Positions 1 through 6,788 of a stretch of DNA of 9,362 bases are shown here, piece by piece (position 1 is the stretch's first letter; every line of letters starts with the position of its first letter). A program made the position numbers and the translations under genes. The DNA is taken from contig JANMMM010000330.1 in assembly GCA_031373225.1 (NCBI GenBank), positions 1 through 9,362 of the forward strand, written 5' to 3'. The DNA is from JANOYJ01 sp031373225. GTDB lineage: Bacteria; Pseudomonadota; Alphaproteobacteria; Rhizobiales; Rhizobiaceae. Below the pieces are notes generated by a model. The model was not told the origin of the DNA. It was given only the letters and a program-made list of their open reading frames with translations, and did not search any database.

Positions 1-367
1 GGCAAAAGCGCATGTCCTTGTGACCGGCGGCCAGCAGAAGCGAGCCCATGGAAGCCGCCTGTCCGAAGCACAAAGTAGAAACCGCCGGACGGATGAACTG
101 CATCGTGTCGTAGATCGCCATGCCGGACGTCACCACGCCGCCTGGCGAATTGATGTAAAGATTGATCTCTTTCTTCGGATTCTCAGCTTCTAGGAACAGA
201 AGCTGCGCGCAGACCAGCGTCGCCATCCCATCTTCGATCGGTCCGGTGATGAAAATGATCCGCTCCTTGAGGAGCCGCGAAAAAATATCATAGGCGCGCT
301 CTCCCCGGTTGGTCTGTTCGACCACCATGGGCACGAGGTTCATTGCTGTCTGGATCGGGTCGCGCAT
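1..367 (-). CDS. clpP: ATP-dependent Clp protease proteolytic subunit (5' part, cut by window edge)
   Basis: ClpP is the serine peptidase ring that, with ClpX or ClpA, degrades unfolded and regulatory proteins in the cytoplasm. The 122 visible codons begin MRDPIQTAMN and include the MVVEQTNRGERAYDIFSRLL segment and the YINSPGG oxyanion-loop region (about residues 71-77). The nucleophile motif GQAASMGS follows, with the catalytic serine at about residue 106. The catalytic His and Asp lie beyond the window; about 80 residues of a normal ~200-residue subunit are missing. The ATG at 367 is preceded by GGGAGA with six bases between. The N-terminal sequence resembles alphaproteobacterial ClpP. In many alphaproteobacteria tig or clpX are near clpP; here the upstream neighbour is a sugar ABC transporter. 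The family call is very secure. Confidence 0.97.
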   Translation of the reverse strand, partial: MRDPIQTAMNLVPMVVEQTNRGERAYDIFSRLLKERIIFITGPIEDGMATLVCAQLLFLEAENPKKEINLYINSPGGVVTSGMAIYDTMQFIRPAVSTLCFGQAASMGSLLLAAGHKDMRFC

Positions 368-430
368 TGCAGTTCTCCCATCTTCCGATCAGCAAGATGC
401 TTGCCGACTCATTTGGCTGTTGATGGGAGG

Positions 431-460
431 TAGATAGGATGCGCCGCACCCCGTCTGCAA
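431..460 (-). promoter_or_regulatory. Possible clpP promoter
   Basis: Read on the minus strand, TTGCAG (460-455) is followed after 18 bases by TATCTA (436-431), about 60 bases upstream of the clpP ATG. The -35 matches the consensus fairly well. The -10 matches only in its first three bases and the spacer is one base longer than ideal. It lies in the only gap (368-503) between the transporter operon and clpP, so a clpP promoter is expected somewhere here. No heat-shock promoter was recognised and no U-tract terminator for the upstream operon is visible. Confidence 0.3.
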
Positions 461-503
461 GATGCGGCGTTGCGCCATGCTTAAGGAGCGGTGGAGGACG
501 GAT

Positions 504-1571
504 TCAGCGGGGACGGACGATGGTCTGTCCGTTAGCGGCAAACAGGTGGAGGCGGCTGAGTTCCAGCGCGAGGCCAACCTTCTGGCCTGCGGTGATGGCC
601 GCCACATTGCCGATGGCGCGCACGGTGATGATGCTGTCCGGAGCCACCGACACATAGGCGAACGTGTCAGAGCCGAGGCGCTCGACCACTTCAACTGTGC
701 CGCTCAGCTGTCCACCGCCATCTTTGACCAGCGAAATGTCTTCGGGGCGGAAGCCAATTTTAGACAGCCCCACCGGTGCCGTCCCCGCCAAGGCGAACCG
801 GCTGCCATTCTCGAAAGCGACGGACTTGCCGTCAACATGCGCCGAAAGAACATTCATTTTGGGAGAGCCGATAAACTGCGCGACGAAAAGATTGGCGGGA
901 TGCTCATACAATTCCATCGGAGAGCCGACCTGCTGGATATCGCCTTTGTCAAGCACGACAATCTTGTCGGCGAGAGTCATGGCCTCGACCTGGTCGTGGG
1001 TGACATAGATCATTGTGGCGGCGAGCCGCTGATGCAGCTTGGCTATTTCGATGCGCATCTCGACGCGCAGCGCCGCGTCAAGATTGGACAGCGGCTCGTC
1101 GAACAGAAAGGCGACCGGCTCGCGCACAATCGCCCGCCCGATGGCGACGCGCTGGCGCTGGCCGCCGGACAGCGCCCGGGGCTTGCGGTCCATATAGTCC
1201 TCGAGCTTCAGAATGCCGGCAACGCGGTCAACGCGCGCTTTGATCTCGGCCTTGGGCAGCCGCGCCACTTCAAGACCGAAGCTCATGTTCTGCCGCACGG
1301 TTTTGGTCGGGTAGAGCGCATAGGATTGAAAGACCATGGAAAGCTGCCGCTCGGCCGGACCAAGGTCGGTTACGTCTGCGCCATCGATCAGAATCTGCCC
1401 GCCGGTCACTTCCTCGAGCCCCGCCACCAAGCGCAGCAGGGTGGACTTGCCGCTGCCGGACGGGCCGACGAAAATCACCAGTTCGCCCTCGCCAATCGTC
1501 AGGTTCACATTGCCGATGACGCCCACCGCGCCAAAGTTCTTCTTGATATTTTTGAGCGTAATGACCGCCAA
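504..1571 (-). CDS. Carbohydrate ABC transporter ATP-binding protein (MalK/UgpC family)
   Basis: This is the cytoplasmic ATPase subunit that powers a CUT1-type sugar importer; the protein is 355 residues, the usual length. Visible motifs are Walker A GPSGSGKST (36-44), Q-loop FQSYALYP (Gln82), signature LSGGQRQR (134-141), Walker B VAFLFDEP (153-160), D-loop SNLD and switch His192 in YVTHDQVEAMTLAD. The C-terminal third (about 235-355) is the TOBE/OB-fold regulatory domain of MalK-like ATPases. The start is TTG; a full AGGAGG lies five bases upstream, which fixes it. It is the last gene of the transporter operon, 33 bases after the second permease. Such ATPases often serve several sugar porters, so the substrate cannot be read from it. 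UgpC, MsmX and MalK labels cannot be separated by eye. Confidence 0.95.
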   Translation of the reverse strand: MAVITLKNIKKNFGAVGVIGNVNLTIGEGELVIFVGPSGSGKSTLLRLVAGLEEVTGGQILIDGADVTDLGPAERQLSMVFQSYALYPTKTVRQNMSFGLEVARLPKAEIKARVDRVAGILKLEDYMDRKPRALSGGQRQRVAIGRAIVREPVAFLFDEPLSNLDAALRVEMRIEIAKLHQRLAATMIYVTHDQVEAMTLADKIVVLDKGDIQQVGSPMELYEHPANLFVAQFIGSPKMNVLSAHVDGKSVAFENGSRFALAGTAPVGLSKIGFRPEDISLVKDGGGQLSGTVEVVERLGSDTFAYVSVAPDSIITVRAIGNVAAITAGQKVGLALELSRLHLFAANGQTIVRPR

Positions 1572-1576
1572 CTCAG

Positions 1577-1582
1577 CCTCCT
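1577..1582 (-). promoter_or_regulatory. Ribosome binding site fixing the TTG start of the ATPase gene
   Basis: On the minus strand the hexamer AGGAGG is followed by CTGAG and then TTG. No ATG is available at this N-terminus without cutting into the conserved first beta strand (ITLKNIKKNFG). The strong Shine-Dalgarno is therefore the evidence that TTG is the true initiation codon. Confidence 0.8.
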
Positions 1583-1604
1583 GCCGAAATATGTGAAAAT
1601 GCGG

Positions 1605-2486
1605 TCATGCCTTGACGCCACCCGCGCCAAGGCCGCCCTGCCAGAAGCGCTGCATGATGAGAAACGCAATGATGACGGGCAGGATCGAGACAAGCGAGCC
1701 CGCCATAACGACCGTATAAAGCAGCACGCCGCCTGTGCCGCCGACGGCGGTGGCATACCAATTGGCCAGGCCTACGGTCACAGGAAAATTCTCCGGCGAA
1801 TTCAGCACCACCAAGGGCAGGAAATAATTGTTCCAGTTGGCGACAAAGGCGAGGATGAACACTGTTGTGAAGCCCGGCATCAGCATGCGGAACGCCAGCT
1901 TTGAAAAAATGTGGAACTCGCCCGCGCCGTCAACGCGGCCTGCGTCGATGATTTCGTTGGAAATGGCGTCGTCCACATAGGCCCGCATCAGGAAGACGCC
2001 CGTGGGGAAGACCAGCGAGGGCAGGATGACCGCCCAAGCCGTGTTCAAAAGCCCCACTTCCGAGAGCAGCAGGAAGATCGGTATCACCAGAGCGGTCTGC
2101 GGGATCATGACCGCGCCGAGCACCAGCGCGTAGAAGAACTTCTTGCCGGCGAAATCGTATTTGGCGAAGGCATAGCCGGCGAGTGTTGCAAACACTGTGG
2201 AGCCGACCGCCGAGACCGTGGCATAGACAAAGGTGTTCCGCAGCCATTTCAGGAAAATTCCGTCATATAGCGTGAAAAGATCGCGCAGGTTCTGCCAGAG
2301 ATGGAAGTCGTTTGAAAACCAGAGGCCGAACGTGTTGAAAAGGTCTGGATTGGTCTTGGTCGAGGCGGTGATGACGTAGAAAATCGGTATGAATGTGTAG
2401 ATGAAATAGAGGCCAAGCACGGCGGTAAGCAGAAGCCGGTTGCAGCGGAATTTCGCCGATTTCTGCGATTTTCCGGCGATGCTCAC
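1605..2486 (-). CDS. Carbohydrate ABC transporter permease, MalG-like
   Basis: This is an inner-membrane subunit of the CUT1 sugar importer, 293 residues. Hydrophobic segments lie at about 18-40, 85-108, 117-140, 148-170, 207-226 and 255-278, consistent with six membrane helices. The cytoplasmic EAA loop that contacts the ATPase is visible as DAGRVDGAGEFHIFSKLAF from residue 181, ending in MLMPG. The GTG start overlaps the TGA of the upstream permease in the sequence GTGA. GGGGGGA lies six bases before it inside the upstream gene, which points to translational coupling. Substrate is unknown; the MalG/UgpE-like class is secure. Confidence 0.94.
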   Translation of the reverse strand: MSIAGKSQKSAKFRCNRLLLTAVLGLYFIYTFIPIFYVITASTKTNPDLFNTFGLWFSNDFHLWQNLRDLFTLYDGIFLKWLRNTFVYATVSAVGSTVFATLAGYAFAKYDFAGKKFFYALVLGAVMIPQTALVIPIFLLLSEVGLLNTAWAVILPSLVFPTGVFLMRAYVDDAISNEIIDAGRVDGAGEFHIFSKLAFRMLMPGFTTVFILAFVANWNNYFLPLVVLNSPENFPVTVGLANWYATAVGGTGGVLLYTVVMAGSLVSILPVIIAFLIMQRFWQGGLGAGGVKA

Positions 2487-3394
2487 TTGTCGTCCCCCCG
2501 GTTGACGGCCAGCATGAAGACGTAAGACACGACGGCGACAACGCCGCCGAGAACGAACGAAATGGCGGCGGAATAGTTGATCTGCTGCGCGGTGAAGGCG
2601 AGCGTGTAGGCATAGATGTTCGGCGTATAGGACGTATTGATGACGTTGCGCGCCAGATTGATCATCAGGTATGGCTCGGCAAACAGCTGCAGGGTTCCGA
2701 TAATGGAAAAGATGATTGTGACGATGATGGTCGGAACGATCATCGGAAGCTTGATTTTCGCCGCATAGGCAAAGGCGCTGGCGCCGTCCATCATCGAGGC
2801 CTCCTCAAGGTCCTGCGGGATGGACTGGAGCGCCGCGACATAGATGATCATGTTGTAGCCCATATATTCCCACACCGCGATGTTGGCGATCGAGGGAAGG
2901 ATGGCCCCGGCGGAGAAAAATTCGGGTCTTGGCAGCGAAAGCGCATCGGCTACTTGCGTCAGCGGTCCATAGGCCGGACCGTAGAGATAGCCCCACATCA
3001 GCGTCGCAATCACCGCCGGCACGGCATAGGGGATGAAAAAACTGACGCGGAAAAAGCTTTTTGCGTAGACGATCCCCGAGTCGAGGATCAGCGCAAACAG
3101 AAGCGCCAGGCCCAGCATGATGGGTATCTGCATCAGCCCGAACTTAAACAGGGTCAGCACGCCGTCCCAGAATTTCGGATCGGTGAAGGCTTTGACATAG
3201 TTTTCCCCGCCGACAAAACGCGTGCCGCCGACCAGCGTCTTTTTGTAGACGCTGAGATCAAAGGCGTAGAGGAGCGGAACGATCAGAAAGGCGAAAAAAA
3301 ACAGGAGGAAGGGCAGAAGGAAAATATAGGGCGCAATCTTCTTGCTGATGATGACGCGGCTCTTCGGCCGCCGCTTTGTGACAGTCCCGCTCAT
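2483..3394 (-). CDS. Carbohydrate ABC transporter permease, MalF-like
   Basis: This is the second inner-membrane subunit, 303 residues from the chosen start. A basic N-terminus (KRRPKSR, 8-13) precedes the first helix (about 20-45). Further hydrophobic segments lie at about 86-108, 117-138, 165-190, 219-239 and 275-296. The EAA loop reads DLEEASMMDGASAFAYAAKI from about residue 195, followed by KLPMIVP. The ATG at 3394 has GGAGGG five bases upstream. An in-frame ATG at 3457 would add 21 residues but lies in the loop of a hairpin and lacks a ribosome site, so it was rejected. The gene follows the binding-protein gene after 87 bases and overlaps the next permease by four bases. Confidence 0.94.
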   Translation of the reverse strand: MSGTVTKRRPKSRVIISKKIAPYIFLLPFLLFFFAFLIVPLLYAFDLSVYKKTLVGGTRFVGGENYVKAFTDPKFWDGVLTLFKFGLMQIPIMLGLALLFALILDSGIVYAKSFFRVSFFIPYAVPAVIATLMWGYLYGPAYGPLTQVADALSLPRPEFFSAGAILPSIANIAVWEYMGYNMIIYVAALQSIPQDLEEASMMDGASAFAYAAKIKLPMIVPTIIVTIIFSIIGTLQLFAEPYLMINLARNVINTSYTPNIYAYTLAFTAQQINYSAAISFVLGGVVAVVSYVFMLAVNRGDDK

Positions 3395-3442
3395 CGTCAC
3401 CCTCCGTTCCACATGCCGCCTGCCGAGCGCGGCGGACAATAC

Positions 3443-3471
3443 GGGCGCTCCGGTCATGTGCCGGAGCGCCC
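3443..3471 (-). repeat. Perfect 11-bp stem-loop between binding-protein and permease genes
   Basis: Bases 3443-3453 (GGGCGCTCCGG) are exactly complementary to 3461-3471 (CCGGAGCGCCC), with a seven-base loop. It begins 11 bases after the binding-protein stop codon and ends about 50 bases before the permease ATG. No U-tract follows on the minus strand, so it is not a typical intrinsic terminator for full stop. By analogy with the malE-malF intergenic region, an RNA hairpin here may block 3' exonucleases and leave more binding-protein mRNA than permease mRNA. That role is inferred; the hairpin itself is certain. Confidence 0.8.
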
Positions 3472-3481
3472 TGTTTCACGG

Positions 3482-4801
3482 TCAGGTGACGGTATAGCCC
3501 TGGTCGGCGGCATAAGCCGTGACGGTCGCCTGCACCCGGTCGAACGCTTCGGCCAAAGTGCCCTTGCCGCCAACCGCCGCGTTCAGCTCGTCTTGCAGCA
3601 GCGTGTTCACATAGTCCTGGAACGGCGCGAACTCATAGGATGGATCGACCTCGTTGGCGGCTTTGGCGAAGACTTCGTTGACGGCTTGGCCGCCATAGAA
3701 ATCATACTTAATGCCCATCAGGCCAGCGTCCGCCGCAAGGTCTTTGAGGACCGGGAAGAAGAACTGCTTCTCATTCCAATACCGTCCTGATGCCGGATCG
3801 CCGCCCATAAACATGGCGAACTCTGTCGCTTCCTTCGGATGCGGCGACGTTGTGAAGGCGGCGAAGGTCGAGCCGCCCCAGTTGGAGCTGATATTCTCGC
3901 CCTTGTTCCACTGCGGAATGCCGGCAGCGCGCCATTTTCCGACGCTGTTCTTCATCGACCCTGACATGACGGCAGGACCCCATGCAGCGGTGAGCCAGCT
4001 GGCATTGGTGCCGTCGTCAAAGGCGGCGAACCATTCCGCTGTCCACATCGGCATCGTGTTGACGGCCTTCGCATCGAGCAGGCCCTGCCAGTAATTGGCC
4101 CATTTCTTGGCGATCTCGTCGTTGAGCGCGATCTTGATATTGGTGCCGTCAACCTTGAACGGCCGCGCGCCGGCCTGCCAGAGCACTGCGCCGATCCAGC
4201 CCGGATCAATGCCGAAATTAGTGAGGAACTTGCCGGGATTAGCAGCCGAGTATTTCTTCGAGGCCTCGGCAAATTCGTCCCAGGTCTCAGGCACGGCGAT
4301 CTTGTTCGCTTCATAGATGTCGGCGCGATACAACAGACCCATCGGGCCGGAATCCCAAGGAATGCCATAGACCTTGTCGCCATCGCTGACTGACTTCCAT
4401 GTCCAGTCGATAAACTTGTCCTTGACCGAGTTCGCGCCATGCGCGCCCATATCGGCAAGAACGTTGAGCGCCTTGAAGCTCGAAATAGAATTAAACTCCA
4501 TCTGCGCGACATCCGGCAGACCAGTGCCCGCGGTGATGGCGTTGCGCAGCTTCACATAGTGCGGGCCGCCCTGGCCGACATTTTCGACCTTGACCTTCAC
4601 ATTGGGGAATTTCTTTTCAAATTCCTTGGCCATCAGGTCCGAGCCGGGCGCCCAGGCCCAGAACGTCAAGTTGACAGCGTCCTGACCGAAGGCGTGGAGC
4701 CCGCCGAGAAGCGGCATGGCAGCGCCTGCGGCTGCAGTTTTCAAAAATTGCCGCCGCCCGAGGCCAAAGGTCATCGGCGGCAATTCAAACTTTTTGTCCA
4801 T
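3482..4801 (-). CDS. Tat-exported carbohydrate ABC transporter solute-binding protein (family 1)
   Basis: This is the periplasmic sugar-binding protein of the importer, 439 residues from the chosen start. The ATG at 4801 has GGGAGGA seven bases upstream; an in-frame start 16 codons earlier has no ribosome site. The N-terminus carries a twin-arginine signal: GRRQFLKTAAAGAA (Arg16-Arg17), then a mild hydrophobic stretch and a likely cleavage after AFG (about residue 39). The mature part starts with VNLTFWAWAPGS and shows features of family 1 extracellular binding proteins (NVKVKVENV; YGIPWDSGPMGLLYRADIYE; PETWDEFAEASKKY; AAWGPAVMSGS). It is the first gene of the operon, with about 196 bases of non-coding sequence upstream. 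The ligand is probably a mono- or oligosaccharide or glycoside. No catabolic enzyme nearby narrows this down. Confidence 0.94.
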   Translation of the reverse strand: MDKKFELPPMTFGLGRRQFLKTAAAGAAMPLLGGLHAFGQDAVNLTFWAWAPGSDLMAKEFEKKFPNVKVKVENVGQGGPHYVKLRNAITAGTGLPDVAQMEFNSISSFKALNVLADMGAHGANSVKDKFIDWTWKSVSDGDKVYGIPWDSGPMGLLYRADIYEANKIAVPETWDEFAEASKKYSAANPGKFLTNFGIDPGWIGAVLWQAGARPFKVDGTNIKIALNDEIAKKWANYWQGLLDAKAVNTMPMWTAEWFAAFDDGTNASWLTAAWGPAVMSGSMKNSVGKWRAAGIPQWNKGENISSNWGGSTFAAFTTSPHPKEATEFAMFMGGDPASGRYWNEKQFFFPVLKDLAADAGLMGIKYDFYGGQAVNEVFAKAANEVDPSYEFAPFQDYVNTLLQDELNAAVGGKGTLAEAFDRVQATVTAYAADQGYTVT

Positions 4802-4997
4802 CGGGCAGTCCTCCCAGACTTGTTCATTTGCGGCGCATCCCCTCGTCACCCTAACTCAGGTCACGTGAGAGCCGCGCCAACTTAAGCACAAGCAAATGCG
4901 GGAGTAAATCGCGTTGGAGCGCGAGTTATGAGTGAGCGGCAAATGAAGTGTCGCAGGCGCGGGTCGAGCCGTAAGTCAACCACAACAGGGGCAACGC
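4802..4997 (-). other. Leader/upstream region of the sugar transporter operon
   Basis: This non-coding stretch should hold the operon promoter and any operator. I see the binding-protein ribosome site (4809-4815), an 8-base palindrome TCACGTGA (4861-4868) and a short inverted repeat TCGCG-N6-CGCGA (4909-4924). No convincing -35/-10 pair was found on the minus strand. The palindromes are short enough to occur by chance and are recorded only as candidate regulator sites. Confidence 0.3.
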
Positions 4998-5336
4998 TTA
5001 GTCGGCGGACAGGCCTTGCAGCCGCGCCAAGTCCTGCTGCATCTGTTGAAGAACGTGCTCCTGCGCATCCAAATTTTTGAGCCGGGAGACGAGCTGCGCG
5101 ATCGACGCCGCAGTTTCGACTTTAGCACCTGTTGACGTGACGCCTTCGGCAATCGTGTCAAGCGGGAGGTCCGCCGCGTCAGCCGAGTTTTCATAGCGGG
5201 CGCGCAGGCCGGTTCTTTCGCGGCGCACTTCGGAGATCACATCCTCGAGCACCTTGTCGAGCCGCTCAATGCGCAGATCGTCATTCTTGCGGTCGCGCTC
5301 AGCGCTTCTCACTTTGAATTCAGCCTTCAACTTCAT
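4998..5336 (-). CDS. Hypothetical small charged protein, probably helical
   Basis: I do not recognise a family for this protein of about 112 residues. It starts MKLKAEFKVRSAERDRKNDD. Two stretches rich in charged residues and regularly spaced Leu/Ile/Val (about 20-48, RIERLDKVLEDVISEVRRER; and about 80-110, IAQLVSRLKNLDAQEHVLQQ onward) suggest long, possibly coiled-coil helices joined by a Thr/Ala/Gly-rich linker. There is no signal peptide or membrane segment. The start is uncertain. GGGAG lies only one base before the ATG at 5336 but seven bases before a TTG at codon 3 (5330). The open frame also runs up to an ATG at 5480, but that extension does not look like protein and contains a hairpin. 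The gene is divergent from the P450 and stands alone. Confidence 0.6.
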   Translation of the reverse strand: MKLKAEFKVRSAERDRKNDDLRIERLDKVLEDVISEVRRERTGLRARYENSADAADLPLDTIAEGVTSTGAKVETAASIAQLVSRLKNLDAQEHVLQQMQQDLARLQGLSAD

Positions 5337-5394
5337 TCTCCCGAATTGCCTTGCCGCAGCGGATCGCTGGGGCTGCCTAATTTCATGCGCGCTT

Positions 5395-5415
5395 CCGGCC
5401 CGCTTGTCGGGCCGG
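5395..5415. repeat. GC-rich 8-bp stem-loop upstream of the hypothetical gene
   Basis: CCGGCCCG (5395-5402) is exactly complementary to CGGGCCGG (5408-5415) with a five-base loop. It lies 59 bases upstream of the hypothetical gene's start and about 114 bases upstream of the P450. No U-tract follows on either strand. It may form in the leader RNA of the minus-strand gene; its role is unknown. Confidence 0.6.
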
Positions 5416-5432
5416 CTCAATTCAAGTAAGCG

Positions 5433-5448
5433 TGACGTTCGAAAGTTA
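5433..5448. promoter_or_regulatory. Near-palindrome in the P450/hypothetical divergent region, candidate operator
   Basis: The sequence T-N-AC-N-TTCGAA-N-GT-N-A is symmetric about the 5440/5441 junction. GACGTT occurs at 5434-5439 and again at 5453-5458, 19 bases apart, roughly two helical turns. This could be a regulator site controlling one or both divergent genes. No regulator gene adjoins it and a chance origin is possible. Confidence 0.25.
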
Positions 5449-5528
5449 ATTGGACGTTGCTGACCCGGACAATCGGGCATTTGTCGCTGCTTATGGTTTA
5501 TTGTCAGGCGATCAGCTAACCTTGCTGG

Positions 5529-6776
5529 ATGAGTTTGCCACCTGACTACCTCAATTTTGACCTAGAAAAACGCCGCCTGCGCCTCGATCCGCACGAGCTG
5601 CGGTTTTATCAGAACCCATACCAAGCCTATGCATGGCTGCATGAAACCTCCCAAGCATTCTTTTGGGAGGAGTTCGGCTTCTGGTGCTTCGCTGGCTTCG
5701 ATGATGTGTCCAAACTCCTGCGGGACCGGCGGTTTGGGCGGGAAAATCCGGACGGGCCACCCTCGGCCCAGCCTGCTGGTTCGCCGCGCTTTCATTTCAG
5801 GCACTTTGACGCTCTGGAGGAGCATTCGCTGCTTGAGCGCGAGCCGCCAATTCACACGCGGCTCAGAACGCTGGTCAACCGGGCATTTGTATCCCGGCAG
5901 GTAGATCGGCTGAAACCTCGGCTGGAATCGCTCTCCAATGAGCTGATTGACGCATTCGAGGACAAGGGTGAGTGTGACCTTATACCCGCCTACGCCAGGC
6001 CCTTGCCCGTCACCATCATCGCCAGCATGCTGGGCATCGACGAGGCGATGGGGCCGCAGCTGCTGGACTGGTCTCATGCGATGGTCGCCATGTACATGCT
6101 TGGCCGGACACGGGGGATTGAGGACCGGGCTGATCTTGCCTCGAAAGAATTCGCCGCCTTCATCCGGAGCGAATTGAAGACGCGGCGCGGCGGGACGGGC
6201 GATGATCTCATCAGCCTACTCGCGGCCGCCGAGGCGGACGGGAAAAAATTGACGGAGGATGAGCTGGTTTCCACCGCCGTCCTGCTTCTGAACGCAGGCC
6301 ATGAGGCGACGGTGCATCAGGCGGGCAATGCGGTCAAGATGTTGCTCGAAAGGTATGAGACCCCCGCCCAATTGTTCGGTTCGGATGAGGCGGCGGCGGC
6401 GATTGTCGAGGAGGCGCTGCGGTTTGACGCGCCGCTGCACATGTTCACCCGCTATGCCAATCGGGACATGGAGCTTGGCGGCGGGGTTAATCTCAAGAAA
6501 GGTGAGAAAATTGGACTTCTGCTCGGCGCGGCCAACCGCGACCCTAAGGCGTTCGAACGGCCGGATGAGTTCGATCCGGCGCGCCAGGACCAGAAGAATG
6601 TCAGCTTCGGCGCAGGCGTCCATTTCTGCATCGGCGCGCCGCTGGCGCGGCTGGAGCTGCAAGTGGCGCTTCGAGTGCTTTTCGAACGGCTTCCGAAGCT
6701 GCGGCTCGACGGGACACCGCGCTATCGCGACTCTTATCATTTCCACGGTTTGGAAGCGCTCGATGTGACATTTTGA
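5529..6776 (+). CDS. Cytochrome P450 (bacterial class I type)
   Basis: A soluble haem monooxygenase of 415 residues, a normal length for a bacterial CYP. Hallmarks are all present: C-helix motif HTRLR (109-113), I-helix oxygen-activation motif AGHEAT (256-261), K-helix ExxR as EALR (Glu295, Arg298), the ERPDEFDPAR meander region (343-352) and haem-binding FGAGVHFCIG (360-369) with thiolate Cys367. There is no membrane anchor, so it is cytoplasmic. It must receive electrons from a ferredoxin and reductase, and neither gene is in this window. The ATG at 5529 has no good Shine-Dalgarno, but the first residues (MSLPPDYLNFDL) are typical and no better start exists. The substrate cannot be inferred: no biosynthetic or degradative genes adjoin it. 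Its 3' end faces the DUF1772 gene with 12 bases between. Confidence 0.95.
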   Translation: MSLPPDYLNFDLEKRRLRLDPHELRFYQNPYQAYAWLHETSQAFFWEEFGFWCFAGFDDVSKLLRDRRFGRENPDGPPSAQPAGSPRFHFRHFDALEEHSLLEREPPIHTRLRTLVNRAFVSRQVDRLKPRLESLSNELIDAFEDKGECDLIPAYARPLPVTIIASMLGIDEAMGPQLLDWSHAMVAMYMLGRTRGIEDRADLASKEFAAFIRSELKTRRGGTGDDLISLLAAAEADGKKLTEDELVSTAVLLLNAGHEATVHQAGNAVKMLLERYETPAQLFGSDEAAAAIVEEALRFDAPLHMFTRYANRDMELGGGVNLKKGEKIGLLLGAANRDPKAFERPDEFDPARQDQKNVSFGAGVHFCIGAPLARLELQVALRVLFERLPKLRLDGTPRYRDSYHFHGLEALDVTF

Positions 6777-6788
6777 TCTCGAGAGCAG

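Noticed and set aside
442..469. Inverted repeat CGCCGCA/TGCGGCG as a terminator of the transporter operon
   Set aside because: The stem is only seven pairs with a 14-base loop and no U-tract follows on the minus strand; it also overlaps the possible clpP promoter.
462..1904. Long plus-strand open frame of 480 codons
   Set aside because: It lies opposite the ATPase and permease genes, whose proteins carry clear family motifs. Its own translation is rich in Arg/His/Gly and resembles no protein; it is a shadow frame of GC-rich coding DNA.
3395..3457. N-terminal extension of the MalF-like permease to an ATG at 3457
   Set aside because: The ATG sits in the loop of the hairpin and has no ribosome site, whereas the ATG at 3394 has GGAGGG at ideal spacing and gives the usual N-terminus.
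2954..3790. Plus-strand open frame of 278 codons
   Set aside because: It is antisense to the MalF-like permease and the binding protein and crosses the intergenic hairpin. It has no family motifs.
4861..4868. TCACGTGA as a defined operator of the sugar operon
   Set aside because: A single 8-base palindrome without flanking symmetry or an adjacent regulator gene is weak evidence; it is mentioned only in the upstream-region entry.
5337..5480. 48-codon extension of the small hypothetical gene
   Set aside because: It has no ribosome site, contains a GC stem-loop and has a composition unlike the rest of the protein.
6216..6746. Minus-strand open frame of 176 codons inside the P450
   Set aside because: It is antisense to the conserved I-helix to haem region of the P450 and has no recognisable features.
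6777..6784. Palindrome TCTCGAGA between P450 and DUF1772 genes as a bidirectional terminator
   Set aside because: It has no loop and no flanking U/A tracts, and is too short to act as a terminator hairpin.
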